A stretch of DNA of 59,495 bases from an uncultured Lachnospiraceae bacterium (GTDB lineage Bacteria > Bacillota > Clostridia > Lachnospirales > Lachnospiraceae), in assembly GCA_910586585.1 (NCBI GenBank), contig CAJUKA010000011.1:1-59495 (forward strand), written 5' to 3'. Below, in pieces: positions 26,421-34,807 of this stretch (positions within the stretch are counted from its first letter, which is position 1; every line of letters begins with the position of its first letter). Below the pieces are notes generated by a model that was not told the DNA's origin, ran no database searches, and worked only from the letters and a program-made list of their open reading frames with translations. The translations under genes and the position numbers were made by a program.

Positions 26421-28034
26421 CTACGGTTCGAGTTGCTGTTCTGCCTGTGCCTGCTGTTCGAGCTGCTGCTGAAGAAGCGCCTGATAATATGCTTCCAAAT
26501 CTGCCTGCTGCTGCGCTGCCGCCGCCATCTCCGCCTGGATTGCCGCCGCTTCCGCTTTGCAGGCGTCGATGCTTCCCGATGCCACTGCCGCCTGCATTCT
26601 GGCTGCATACACCGGATTATCGGTGTTGACTCCTACCACCGCAGTTCTAGGCGACGCCTTATAGGAACTCTTATTTATCACCTCACGGCTTACCTCTACA
26701 CCATTTTCTTCCACGATTTTCCATAGCTGTGCTGTATAGCCTATATGTGCTGACTGCACGCTGATGTATCCCACCCCCTGGCTTGCTGAAGCTGTGATAT
26801 CTTCTCGATCCGGACGTGTCGTGCTCAATGTCTCGCTCTCATAGCGGATTTTTCGTCCTGGATCTCTTGTCTCCACACCATAGAATGTAAATGTAATTGT
26901 TTTTCCCTCTATACTTCCCTCAATATAAATCGGATTTGCAAAGTTATTGACAAACCGGAAATCCTTGCCCGCAGATTCTGCTATCGCAGCATCCATAGAG
27001 GGGTCCACATAAGAAATAATCATCGAGTGATTATGCCTTTCTACCACTTCAAGCTCTGAAAGCAGTACTACATTGTAGAGTGTCGTAGACACCTGGCAAA
27101 TACCGCCTCCAATACTGTCCACTACTTTGCCGTTCAGATAAGATCCCGCTGGATAATACCCATTTTCTTTTGTAAATGGTTTGATTGTCTCATATGTTGA
27201 AAACTCATCGCCAGGATACAAAATTGTGCCATTGATAAGACGGCAGGCATTTTCTATGTTTTTGCATCTTGATGCGCTGCTTGTTGAATAGCTTGTCGTA
27301 AATGTTCCCAAAACATCCGTAAGCTTTGCCAATTCCTCTGCACTTCCTTTTGGCTCTGTTATATCAATCACCAGGTCGATAGACGCATCTTGATAGTCCC
27401 ATTCATTGGCAATGTACTCACAGGTCTTGTTCAAAGATTCTTCTATATTGACACCCTGACCTGTCTGGCCGTCCTCAATCACAAACTGACCATCAACACG
27501 GGTCATTGTCGCATTGATTGCCGGAATATCATATTCTGTACACTGTTCCTGAAGTACTGCGCGAACCAGATCCTGATCCAGCGACAACGCAAGTTTATAA
27601 ACTTTGTTTCCATTCTTCAAGTCCTGCATTATCTTATATCTCTTAACGATATTTCCTTTTTTTCCGAGAGAAACTGCAGCGTCAATATCCTGTTCATTAT
27701 CCCATTTCAGTCCCAAATCGCCAATTGTTACCGCCACATAACAGTCATTCGCCGCACCAAACATCACATTTTTTTGTTTCAATCCCTCTACATATTCGGC
27801 AACCGATGTCCTCGCCTCATCCGCTGTCATGCCTGAAAGATCCACTTCGCCCATAAATACGCCGTCTAGGATTCGCTCTTCCGCCTCCGCGGCGCGCACA
27901 GTTTTGCTATGTGCCCCAGACAAAAGAACTGCAAAGGCCAAAAGAAGCATCAGCCCTGCTATTTTTAATGTTATCTTTTTAATCACTCTCTTTCTCAATT
28001 TTTTCACTCTTCCTTTTTCAATCACGAAATTCAT
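26421..28034 (-). CDS. VanW family protein (537 aa)
   Basis: A signal anchor lies at residues ~20-48. Residues ~60-215 form the peptidoglycan-binding-4 region, and the VanW domain (~250-385) has N-G-T-I-L-Y-P-G-D-E-F-S, G-S-Y-L-N-G-K-V-V-D-S-I-G-G-G-I-C-Q-V-S-T-T-L-Y-N-split across two stretches, and R-H-N-H-S-M. A G5-like beta domain follows (~390-470), then an Ala/Gln-rich coiled tail to the end. VanW proteins are extracytoplasmic and linked to cell-wall metabolism; this does not imply vancomycin resistance, since no vanHAX genes are present. The ribosome site AAGGTG precedes the ATG by four bases. Confidence 0.88.
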   Translation of the reverse strand: MNFVIEKGRVKKLRKRVIKKITLKIAGLMLLLAFAVLLSGAHSKTVRAAEAEERILDGVFMGEVDLSGMTADEARTSVAEYVEGLKQKNVMFGAANDCYVAVTIGDLGLKWDNEQDIDAAVSLGKKGNIVKRYKIMQDLKNGNKVYKLALSLDQDLVRAVLQEQCTEYDIPAINATMTRVDGQFVIEDGQTGQGVNIEESLNKTCEYIANEWDYQDASIDLVIDITEPKGSAEELAKLTDVLGTFTTSYSTSSASRCKNIENACRLINGTILYPGDEFSTYETIKPFTKENGYYPAGSYLNGKVVDSIGGGICQVSTTLYNVVLLSELEVVERHNHSMIISYVDPSMDAAIAESAGKDFRFVNNFANPIYIEGSIEGKTITFTFYGVETRDPGRKIRYESETLSTTRPDREDITASASQGVGYISVQSAHIGYTAQLWKIVEENGVEVSREVINKSSYKASPRTAVVGVNTDNPVYAARMQAAVASGSIDACKAEAAAIQAEMAAAAQQQADLEAYYQALLQQQLEQQAQAEQQLEP

Positions 28035-28094
28035 GTTGCACCTTGTAATTTCACAAAACAGATACTATACTATATAATAATATGATATGTTTTG

Positions 28095-28205
28095 TCAGTA
28101 TCCTACGATACTTGCCACAAGCGGCACTATCATAGCCAACACCAAAAGCACCGCTATCACGGCTGCAACAGTACGCTGCGTTTTTTTGTGGTTCATGTTC
28201 CACAT
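28095..28205 (-). CDS. Small single-span membrane protein (36 aa)
   Basis: The frame begins M-W-N-M-N-H-K-K-T-Q-R, a basic cytoplasmic end, followed by a ~22-residue hydrophobic helix rich in A, V, I and L and ending in S-I-V-G-Y. GAAGGG or GGGGT precedes the ATG; the second Met (28196) is an alternative start. It lies 60 bases upstream of vanW in the same direction and could be its first operon partner. Its size puts it below usual gene-calling limits. It is divergent from the gene at 28239. Confidence 0.6.
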   Translation of the reverse strand: MWNMNHKKTQRTVAAVIAVLLVLAMIVPLVASIVGY

Positions 28206-28238
28206 GGCCCTTCACCCCTTTTCGAAAGGATATTATAT

Positions 28239-28841
28239 ATGAATTTAATTATTTTATCAAGCACTCTGCTGTTTTGTCTTCTATACTTTTTGTCCCGGCA
28301 AAAATCAAAGCGGGAGGAGGAAGACAAAGAACGTAAATTCTGGGAGCGCGAGCGGGAATCCAATTTTACCAGAAAAAAGTCCCTCGACAATCTCAACTAT
28401 GTCACAATTCCTGAAAGCATCCTGCATATGACGCCTGTGACGGAGGAAATTGAAAGCTTTCTACGTGACCTCAAGGACTTGTCCGCATACAAGATTGTCA
28501 ATCTCACAGGTTTTACCAACACAGATCTCAAGCTGGAATATGGCACCGCCAATATTAATATATTAAGCGATTATGATTTTCATTACACAAAACTTGTAAC
28601 AATTCTGCAAAAGCTTGCAGAACTGCTTCATGAAAATTCCAATGATGCAGACGCTATCCATGTGCTTGAATTTGCAGTTTCAACCGGAACAGATGTCAGC
28701 AAGAGTTATTATCTTCTGGCGAAATTATACCATGATGCAGGTACTCCTGAAAAGATAACGAATCTCATCAATCAGGCCCAGAGTATCCGCTCCATGTTGA
28801 AAGATACTATCGTCCAAAATTTGCAAGCAGCTTATCAATAA
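28239..28841 (+). CDS. Membrane-anchored hypothetical protein with helical repeats (200 aa)
   Basis: The true start is probably the ATG at 28239 (GAAAGGA nine bases before), giving an N-terminal membrane helix (residues ~2-18), a highly charged linker (R-E-E-E-D-K-E-R-K) and a soluble C-terminal region with TPR-like helices (A-D-A-I-H-V-L-E-F-A, Y-Y-L-L-A-K-L-Y-H-D-A-G). The family is not recognised. Its 3' end overlaps the exonuclease gene tail-to-tail by 35 bases, so convergent transcripts would be complementary there. Confidence 0.7.
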   Translation: MNLIILSSTLLFCLLYFLSRQKSKREEEDKERKFWERERESNFTRKKSLDNLNYVTIPESILHMTPVTEEIESFLRDLKDLSAYKIVNLTGFTNTDLKLEYGTANINILSDYDFHYTKLVTILQKLAELLHENSNDADAIHVLEFAVSTGTDVSKSYYLLAKLYHDAGTPEKITNLINQAQSIRSMLKDTIVQNLQAAYQ

Positions 28842-29562
28842 GTCTGCTTGCTTCATTTTTTGTCAGTTTCTCAAGATTGGTATACACTTCTGTCACATTT
28901 TCAATTGGCGCAAGCATCATTTCTTCACAGTTCAGTTTGTGGCGCACCGCAAGCTGCCGCAAAAACGCAAGCTGTTTGGGTGTTGCCGGATTTTCTTTTT
29001 TTGCCTGATACACAAGCGGCTTTGGCTGAAAAACAGCGCCTTCTTCCTCCTTGTCAGCATATTGTTCCGCAAAGATTTGATAAAGTTGGTGCGCTGCTAT
29101 CGCGTCGTTCAGCGCCCTGTGCGCTTCCAGCTCTATATGGTAATACGCACATAGAAAGCCGAGATTTCTGCTTTCAAGCTTGTCCAAAAATTTCCTGGCA
29201 ATATGAAGAGTGTCAATTCCTGTCCGCTGAAATGGTATTTTCTGGTTTGTTGCCGCTCTTTTTAAAAAAGCGTAATCAAACAGCAGATTGTGCCCCAAAA
29301 GCACATCTTGTCCCACAAATGCCATAAAATCCTGAAACACCTGCTCAATATAAGGCGCTTCACAAACATCTTGGTCATGAATCCCTGTCAGTTCAACAAT
29401 CTTTGGCGGAAGGCTTTGCCCTGGATTGACAAAAACCGAGAAGGTATCTTCTACTTTCCCATCTCTGACTCTGGCAGCGCCAATCTCTATGATTTTATCG
29501 TATTTGGGATACAGCCCTGTCGTTTCAATATCAACTGCCACATAATCCATTGGTATTTTCAT
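28807..29562 (-). CDS. 3'-5' exonuclease, DNA polymerase III epsilon-like (DEDDh)
   Basis: The DEDDh catalytic residues are all present: V-D-I-E-T-T-G-L (D, E), H-N-L-L-F-D-Y (D), and H-R-A-L-N-D (H, D). The exonuclease domain covers residues ~1-170. The C-terminal ~70 residues (A-T-P-K-Q-L-A-F-L-R-Q-L-A) resemble the helical extension found in many Firmicute PolC-like or DnaQ-like stand-alone exonucleases. Likely a DNA or RNA repair/trimming exonuclease, cytoplasmic. It starts 6 bases after the glycosyltransferase stop. It overlaps the convergent gene at its 3' end. Confidence 0.88.
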   Translation of the reverse strand: MKIPMDYVAVDIETTGLYPKYDKIIEIGAARVRDGKVEDTFSVFVNPGQSLPPKIVELTGIHDQDVCEAPYIEQVFQDFMAFVGQDVLLGHNLLFDYAFLKRAATNQKIPFQRTGIDTLHIARKFLDKLESRNLGFLCAYYHIELEAHRALNDAIAAHQLYQIFAEQYADKEEEGAVFQPKPLVYQAKKENPATPKQLAFLRQLAVRHKLNCEEMMLAPIENVTEVYTNLEKLTKNEASRLIDKLLANFGR

Positions 29563-29568
29563 TCTGTT

Positions 29569-30567
29569 TTATTTTCCTCTGAACTTCTCTTTATCCTTTA
29601 TGCGTTCCTTATTATCTGGCTTTCTGCGCCGTCTGTTTTTCTTTTTGTATTCTGTTTCCAAAAGTACCAGATTCATTTCGAAATCCTGCATATTTTTCTG
29701 CTTCATCGACGAGAGCATCAATCCGGCAAAAAGGGCTTGTATTGCTGCAATATAAACAAAACAGCACACTATCAGCGTGGGAAAGCGTTCCACTAATCCT
29801 GTGGATAAATACTCACCAATCACAGGAATCAGAAACAGTGTCGAAATCAGCGCCAAAATCGCTGAGATCCATGTAAAAAATCCCATCGGCTTATAATTTT
29901 TGTATAGTTTGATAATCGTCATAATAACCCGAAAGCCATCTGAATAGGTGTTAAGTTTTGACACACTGCCTTCTGGTCTGTCGCGATATTGGATAATCAC
30001 ATTTTCTACACGCATATTTTTGTCAATTGCATGAATGCTCATCTCTGTCTCAATCTCAAATCCTTTGGATAGTACTGGAAAGGATTTGACAAACTGATAA
30101 CTAAACGCCCTATAGCCTGTCATAATATCGCGAATATCACTCTTAAACATTCTGTTGATAACACCGCGTACCAGTGAATTGCCAATATTGTGAAATGGCC
30201 GCTTATTTTCCTCAAAATAAGAAGAAGAAAGCCTGTCTCCCACAACCATATCTGCTCCTCTGTTGAGCACTGCATCGCACAGCTTCAGCGCCTCATTCGC
30301 AGGATACGTATCATCACCATCGACCATAATATAACACTTAGCGTCAATCTCACGAAACATTCTTCGGATAACATTTCCTTTGCCCTGCTGGTACTCATAG
30401 CGCACGACTGCCCCTGCCTGGCGTGCAATCTGGTCTGTTTTGTCCTTGGAATTGTTGTCATAAACATATACAACCGCCTTTGGAAGTGCCTCCTTAAAAT
30501 CCCTAACCACCTTCCCAATCGTCTTGCTTTCATTGTAGCAGGGAATCAGTACTGCAATTTCATCCAT
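29569..30567 (-). CDS. Family 2 glycosyltransferase, dolichol-phosphate-sugar synthase-like
   Basis: The GT-A core has A-V-L-I-P-C-Y-N-E-S at the N-terminus, V-Y-D-N-N-S-K-D (nucleotide contact), M-V-D-G-D-D-T-Y (DXD metal motif) and M-T-G-Y-R-A-F-S. Two membrane helices follow (~235-300), then a basic tail. It probably transfers a sugar from a nucleotide sugar to undecaprenyl phosphate. ATG at 30567 is preferred: GGAG lies eight bases before it. An inverted repeat CATGTCC / GGACATG at 30602-30630 precedes the gene and could be an operator. Confidence 0.85.
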   Translation of the reverse strand: MDEIAVLIPCYNESKTIGKVVRDFKEALPKAVVYVYDNNSKDKTDQIARQAGAVVRYEYQQGKGNVIRRMFREIDAKCYIMVDGDDTYPANEALKLCDAVLNRGADMVVGDRLSSSYFEENKRPFHNIGNSLVRGVINRMFKSDIRDIMTGYRAFSYQFVKSFPVLSKGFEIETEMSIHAIDKNMRVENVIIQYRDRPEGSVSKLNTYSDGFRVIMTIIKLYKNYKPMGFFTWISAILALISTLFLIPVIGEYLSTGLVERFPTLIVCCFVYIAAIQALFAGLMLSSMKQKNMQDFEMNLVLLETEYKKKNRRRRKPDNKERIKDKEKFRGK

Positions 30568-30660
30568 AGAAATAACTCCATCCTCATTTTCATAACTCAA
30601 ACATGTCCCAAAATATCTTTGTTGGACATGCTATAGTATACCATAATCCCGCCATATACG

Positions 30661-30700
30661 CAACCTAAAAGCGCTGCCCCGCGGCAACGCTTTTAGGTTG
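30661..30700. terminator. Strong hairpin after tadA
   Basis: CAACCTAAAAGCG pairs perfectly with CGCTTTTAGGTTG, with an inner GCC / GGC stem. No clear T-run follows on the minus strand, so it may be a rho-dependent or RNA-stabilising hairpin rather than a classical terminator. Confidence 0.55.
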
Positions 30701-30706
30701 ACAGAA

Positions 30707-31228
30707 TCACATCAAAGTCTTCTGTTTTTTCAATGCTTTATTTTTCTCCCGCAGTTCTTTAAAAAACCGTTTCAGCAGTGCGGCGCATTCTTCCTCCATC
30801 ACACCGCTGACAGTTTCCACCTGATGGTTAAACTCCGGCATATCAAGTATATTCAGTACGGACCCGGCGCACCCCGCCTTTGGATTTTTGCATGCCATCA
30901 CAGCTTTTGGAATACGTGCCTGTACAATCGCGCCGGCACACATCTGACATGGTTCAAGCGTCACATAGATGGTGCATGTTTCCAAACGCCAATCTCCCAT
31001 AACCTTGCTCGCCTTTTTTATGGCGGTTAGTTCTGCGTGGGAAAGTGTGTTTTTATCTGTATTTCTGCGATTGTATCCTCGCCCTATGATTTTATCCTCA
31101 TGTACGATAACACAGCCTATTGGCACCTCTCCTAATTCATATGCCTTTTTGGCTTGTTTGAGAGCTTCTTTCATATAGCGCTCTTCTTCACGCAAACCGC
31201 TGCCTGTAACATGCAGTCTGGCAGCCAT
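30707..31228 (-). CDS. tadA: tRNA-specific adenosine deaminase
   Basis: TadA converts adenosine to inosine at the wobble position of arginine tRNA. The zinc-binding and catalytic motifs are S-H-A-E-L and L-E-P-C-Q-M-C-A-G-A-I. The ATG at 31228 is chosen because it overlaps the upstream stop as TAATG with AGGAGGG just before it; the product is 173 aa. Translation is therefore coupled to the upstream hydrolase gene. The gene is normally essential, so this operon should be expressed constitutively. Confidence 0.93.
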   Translation of the reverse strand: MAARLHVTGSGLREEERYMKEALKQAKKAYELGEVPIGCVIVHEDKIIGRGYNRRNTDKNTLSHAELTAIKKASKVMGDWRLETCTIYVTLEPCQMCAGAIVQARIPKAVMACKNPKAGCAGSVLNILDMPEFNHQVETVSGVMEEECAALLKRFFKELREKNKALKKQKTLM

Positions 31229-32169
31229 TAAAACCCTCCTTCTTTGATTTGTGCATTCAGCCAATCAAGAATATCCTCATAAACCTGCATTTTATCAGTC
31301 TCATTTAGGATTTCATGCCTGTCATCAGGATACAGCTTCAGGGATACTGCTTCAATCCCTGCTTTTTTGTATAAAGCAGCAATCCGCCGCACATTTTTTC
31401 CATAATTTCCTACAGGGTCCTGCTCCCCAGCTATAAAGTACAATGGCAGTTCTTTGGGAATTCTGTCAATATTTCTTTTTCTTTGGATAAATGAAAGAAC
31501 ATCAAAAAGCGTCCGATACCCATTTACAGTAAAAAGATAGGTGCAATATTTATTGGCCCGATACGCATCGACTGCTTTTTCGTCCTTTGTCAGCCAATCG
31601 CAGTCTGTGCGCAGATTGGATATCTGATTCTGATATGCGCCAAATGCCATAAGCTTCAGAAGCTTTGAGCGAAACCGATCGCCTGCCACCAGACGCATTC
31701 CGGCGGTTACGATTTTCCCAGCAGCCAGCACGATGCTGCTCTGACTTCCTGTTCCACAAATAATCGCTCCATCCAAATCCATTCCATATTTCATCAAATA
31801 TCTTCTTGCCATAAAAGAGCCCATACTGTGTCCTAATAAAAAGAAAGGTTTGTTCTTAAATCTCTTTTTTGCATATCGGGTAACGCGGTGAAGATCCGCC
31901 ACCACTGTCGCACTCATGTTCTCAGGGCAGAAATACCCAAGGTCGCTGTCATTTCCCGCAGTCAATCCATGTCCTAAATGATCATTTCCAATCACTGCAA
32001 AACCTTTCTGATTCAAAAACAAAGCAAAATCCTCATATCGGTCAATCATCTCAATCATTCCATGAGAAATCTGTACCACCGCTTTTATCTCATTTTCCGG
32101 CTCCCATAGTACAACATGCAATTTGTGTACGCCATCTCTTGATGGTATCCTAAAATCTTTTCTTGACAT
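31228..32169 (-). CDS. Alpha/beta hydrolase, monoglyceride lipase-like (313 aa)
   Basis: Serine aminopeptidase S33 / lysophospholipase type. Visible are the oxyanion strand Q-I-S-H-G-M-I-E-M, the nucleophile elbow L-G-H-S-M-G-S (about residue 105), the acid region A-G-E-Q-D-P-V-G and the catalytic histidine in P-D-D-R-H-E-I-L-N-E. Probably hydrolyses mono- or lysophospholipids in the cytoplasm. It is coupled to tadA by a one-base overlap of start and stop codons. Confidence 0.85.
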   Translation of the reverse strand: MSRKDFRIPSRDGVHKLHVVLWEPENEIKAVVQISHGMIEMIDRYEDFALFLNQKGFAVIGNDHLGHGLTAGNDSDLGYFCPENMSATVVADLHRVTRYAKKRFKNKPFFLLGHSMGSFMARRYLMKYGMDLDGAIICGTGSQSSIVLAAGKIVTAGMRLVAGDRFRSKLLKLMAFGAYQNQISNLRTDCDWLTKDEKAVDAYRANKYCTYLFTVNGYRTLFDVLSFIQRKRNIDRIPKELPLYFIAGEQDPVGNYGKNVRRIAALYKKAGIEAVSLKLYPDDRHEILNETDKMQVYEDILDWLNAQIKEGGF

Positions 32170-32190
32170 TTCATAATCATCCCTTTCATT

Positions 32191-32298
32191 CTATTCTTTT
32201 ATTACGCCATCAAAACACACCTTCCGCCCTTTTTCTTCCATATATTCTCGAAATTTCTTTGCAAACACTTTTCTTGCTGTTTTCTCAAATGCTTCTTT
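32191..32298 (-). pseudogene. Possible C-terminal gene remnant
   Basis: On the minus strand the frame reads K-E-A-F-E-K-T-A-R-K-V-F-A-K-K-F-R-E-Y-M-E-E-K-G and ends at a TAG at 32191, just upstream of the hydrolase gene. It has a protein-like composition (alternating charged and hydrophobic residues), but it lacks a good ribosome site and is preceded by an in-frame stop. It may be the last ~35 residues of a lost gene. I do not recognise a family. Confidence 0.3.
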
Positions 32299-32446
32299 TT
32301 AGACCATGACAACCCTATTTTTATATCTATTTCATACTTCTGCCTTGCAAAATTTATATTTTACTCTATTCTTTTATATTAACATAAAAGAATACTAAAA
32401 TGAACACCTTATTGCAAAACAATTTTGTATACATTATTGTTACTTT

Positions 32447-32605
32447 TCACACCCGCGCCATGCACTTGCTGCATGGCGTCGGAGCAAGCGCCAAAATGCG
32501 TGCTTTTTAGCATTTTGTGTGCATCAATTGTTGCAATTCACACCGAAATCGTTGTAAGTATATGAGAAATCTGGCGTAAGTGTGAATTGTAACACATTAT
32601 TGTTA
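32447..32605. repeat. Structured intergenic element with nested hairpins
   Basis: The hairpins GCCATGCA / TGCATGGC near 32458-32477 and CAAAATGC / GCATTTTG near 32492-32518 are enclosed downstream by GTTGCAATTCACAC (32530-32544) and its complement GTGTGAATTGTAAC (about 32580-32594). The 18-base word GCACACAAAATGCTAAAA (reverse complement) recurs at about 51209-51226, next to repeat copy C. No gene is present. It looks like a second, unrelated palindromic element. Confidence 0.55.
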
Positions 32606-32631
32606 CTGTTCTAGATCGTTTTTGAAGCCCC

Positions 32632-32662
32632 TCAATAAAAATTGAGCGCCAGCGCGCTCAAT
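32632..32662 (-). terminator. Terminator of the MFS gene (TTGAGCGC family)
   Basis: ATTGAGCGC pairs with GCGCTCAAT; on the minus strand a T-run follows (TTTTTATTG). It is almost identical in sequence to the terminators at 3904-3936 and 40257-40288. Confidence 0.8.
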
Positions 32663-32664
32663 CT

Positions 32665-33912
32665 TTACGTTGCATCAATCTCTTTAAAAATATTTTTGGC
32701 AGCCAATGCAAGCATCAGGGATACAATACCCGAAAACAAAATTACCACAAATTCATACCCCTTGCAAAGTTCAAAGAAAATCCCATAAAACGCATTGCCA
32801 AGCGGCTGCGCGCACATACCGACAGTAAGTATCACCGCAATCACTTTCCCTATCAAATCCTGTGGTGTCTGCGCTTGTACAAAGGACATCATCTGCACCG
32901 AAAAAATGGTTGCACAAACCATAATGATAAAACAGCACGCCGTCATGATCAGATAATTGATAAATCCTGATTCACATACGAACGGTGCAATGCCCATCGG
33001 AAATACACTGAATGCACTTATTATTATCAGATTCCCTGATTTTTGTATGGTCAGGCGATTTGCCAAAACACCAGCGCCAATGCCGCCTATCAGTCCTCCT
33101 GCTGCCAATACTCCCTGTGCATAACCGTATAACTGATTGGCTTTGTCTGCATCGAGCGTCAGTACTTCTGTCACCATGTAGGGCAGACTGACAAGTATCA
33201 TTGCCGACAAAAACAGGTTTATCCCACAGATTACAAACATTCCTTTGCCAAGAACCGGCTTTTTATTTCCGATAAATGCTATACTTTCTGCAAAATCACT
33301 TTTGATTATTTCCAGTATTTTTCCTTCAAATCCCCGTTTTTCATAGGGTATGTGTATAAACAGCTCCATAACTGCTGAAAAGAAAAAACAGACCATACAA
33401 ACCCACAACACAGGTGTCAAACCATAGGTGCTGTACAAAATTCCGCCAAGAACTGGCCCTATCAAAGAGGCAAATGCACTGATGGTATTGATAACAGAAT
33501 TTGCTTCCATAAGATGTTCCTGAGATACAAGCACTGGTACACTCGCCTGTACAGAAGGCTGATACGCCCCTGCTATCCCATATAGAAGCATTAGCGTCAC
33601 GGTCATTAGCAGAATTAAATTTTCCCCTCCTCTAAGCAGCGAAAATGCCATAATCACCGCTGCTGTAAAAAAATCTAATAGGACCATGACATTGCGCTTA
33701 TTTACTCTATCCGCAATCATGCCGCCTATTGGCGACATCAAAACTGCCGGAATAAATGCGCAGGCAGTAACGGTTCCATACAGTGCCGAGGATCCTGTCT
33801 GATTCAGCAGATACAACGGCAGGGCAAACCGAATCGTGGCGTTTCCAAACAGCGAAATAATCTGCCCGATTACAACAAGTGTAAAATCTTTTTCAAATAA
33901 TTTTGTTCTCAT
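32665..33912 (-). CDS. Major facilitator superfamily transporter (415 aa)
   Basis: Twelve hydrophobic segments are visible. The loop between helices 2 and 3 has G-G-M-I-A-D-R-V-N-K-R, the MFS motif A. The protein is of the macrolide-efflux-like (MefA/LmrP) type, suggested by A-L-P-L-Y-L-L-N at the start. It probably exports a drug or metabolite. Ribosome site AAGGAGGAG. It is the gene next to the TetR regulator and most likely its target, with a candidate operator at 33966-33984. Confidence 0.85.
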   Translation of the reverse strand: MRTKLFEKDFTLVVIGQIISLFGNATIRFALPLYLLNQTGSSALYGTVTACAFIPAVLMSPIGGMIADRVNKRNVMVLLDFFTAAVIMAFSLLRGGENLILLMTVTLMLLYGIAGAYQPSVQASVPVLVSQEHLMEANSVINTISAFASLIGPVLGGILYSTYGLTPVLWVCMVCFFFSAVMELFIHIPYEKRGFEGKILEIIKSDFAESIAFIGNKKPVLGKGMFVICGINLFLSAMILVSLPYMVTEVLTLDADKANQLYGYAQGVLAAGGLIGGIGAGVLANRLTIQKSGNLIIISAFSVFPMGIAPFVCESGFINYLIMTACCFIIMVCATIFSVQMMSFVQAQTPQDLIGKVIAVILTVGMCAQPLGNAFYGIFFELCKGYEFVVILFSGIVSLMLALAAKNIFKEIDAT

Positions 33913-33965
33913 TTCTCCTCCTTTTTCTTTAATGTACTTTCAAAAACAATTGTTTCTTTTATTTT

Positions 33966-33984
33966 CATACCTTCAAGCGGTATG
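33966..33984. promoter_or_regulatory. Candidate TetR operator upstream of the MFS gene
   Basis: CATACC / GGTATG form a palindrome of 19 bases. The half-sites CATAC / GTATG match those of the operator in front of the TetR gene (34743-34788) but with a wider centre. It lies 54 bases upstream of the MFS start. Confidence 0.5.
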
Positions 33985-34059
33985 TATATATTTATAATAA
34001 AATCTGCCATTTTTCAGACAGTTTTTATTCTTATAAACATTGCAAAACCATGCTCAATT

Positions 34060-34713
34060 TTATTTATTTCTTTGGTACAAGATCGCCAACTCTTGAACCC
34101 GATCCAGTAATTCCTCGTCTATTATATCCAAGCCAAATCCCTGCATCATCTGGCGAAATACCATAGACTTGCGGTATGATTCCTGTTCCGAATCATTAAA
34201 AATCATTGGATTCATCCAAATATTTGCAACAAGAATGACAAGTTGAGACAATTCCGCTGGATAGTCTGTCTGAATGGAACCATCTGCAATTCCTTGCTCA
34301 ATAATTGGTTGAATGTAATCAGGTGCCGCTTGTTCCATAGTCTCACGAAAAATACTAAAAAGCAATCGTGGACTATCGCTCAAATCTGGTGCCGCCGAAA
34401 AGATATCATCTTGAACCGGCCTTAGAATGGACTCCTTAAAAATCATTTTTAGTTTGTCCTTTCCAGTTAGGTCTGTGCGGTCACGAATCACTGCCAGCAT
34501 TTGATTGGATTCCTCTGTCATTTTCTCTGTAACAGCAATAAGAATATCCTCTTTTGATTTAAAATGATGATAGATGGCCCCTTTGCTGAGTCCTCCGAGA
34601 TTGTTGATAATGTCTTGGATAGACGTATGTTCATACCCTTTTTCTATAAACAGGCGGGAAGCAACCTCCAATATCAAATTGATTGTTTCCTCCGGGTGTT
34701 TATTTCTAGCCAT
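34060..34713 (-). CDS. TetR/AcrR-family transcriptional regulator
   Basis: The N-terminal HTH (residues ~10-55) reads S-R-L-F-I-E-K-G-Y-E-H-T-S-I, followed by G-A-I-Y-H-H-F-K-S-K-E-D-I-L, the standard TetR signature. The remaining 160 residues are the ligand-binding helical domain. It starts after GGGAGGTG. A near-perfect operator with an embedded consensus -35 lies 30 bases upstream, so it autoregulates, and it probably represses the MFS pump that follows. Confidence 0.92.
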   Translation of the reverse strand: MARNKHPEETINLILEVASRLFIEKGYEHTSIQDIINNLGGLSKGAIYHHFKSKEDILIAVTEKMTEESNQMLAVIRDRTDLTGKDKLKMIFKESILRPVQDDIFSAAPDLSDSPRLLFSIFRETMEQAAPDYIQPIIEQGIADGSIQTDYPAELSQLVILVANIWMNPMIFNDSEQESYRKSMVFRQMMQGFGLDIIDEELLDRVQELAILYQRNK

Positions 34714-34742
34714 TTTTTCACCTCCCTATTTCCTATAAAGAG

Positions 34743-34798
34743 AAACATACTAATGGTATGTTCATGTTATCATACCATTAGTATGTTTGTCAAGAATG
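34743..34798 (-). promoter_or_regulatory. Autoregulated promoter and double TetR operator
   Basis: An 18-bp arm AAACATACTAATGGTATG (34743-34760) and its exact inverted copy (34771-34788) flank a 10-base spacer. Each arm is itself a CATAC-N5-GTATG palindrome, so there are two operators. On the minus strand a perfect TTGACA -35 (34793-34798) directly abuts one arm, which fills the 17-base promoter spacer. The repressor would thus cover the promoter. Confidence 0.85.
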
Positions 34799-34807
34799 AT
34801 ATTTTAT

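Noticed and set aside
26421..28034. Vancomycin resistance from the VanW-like gene
   Set aside because: VanW-domain proteins are widespread in Clostridia; no vanH, vanA/B, vanX or vanRS genes lie nearby.
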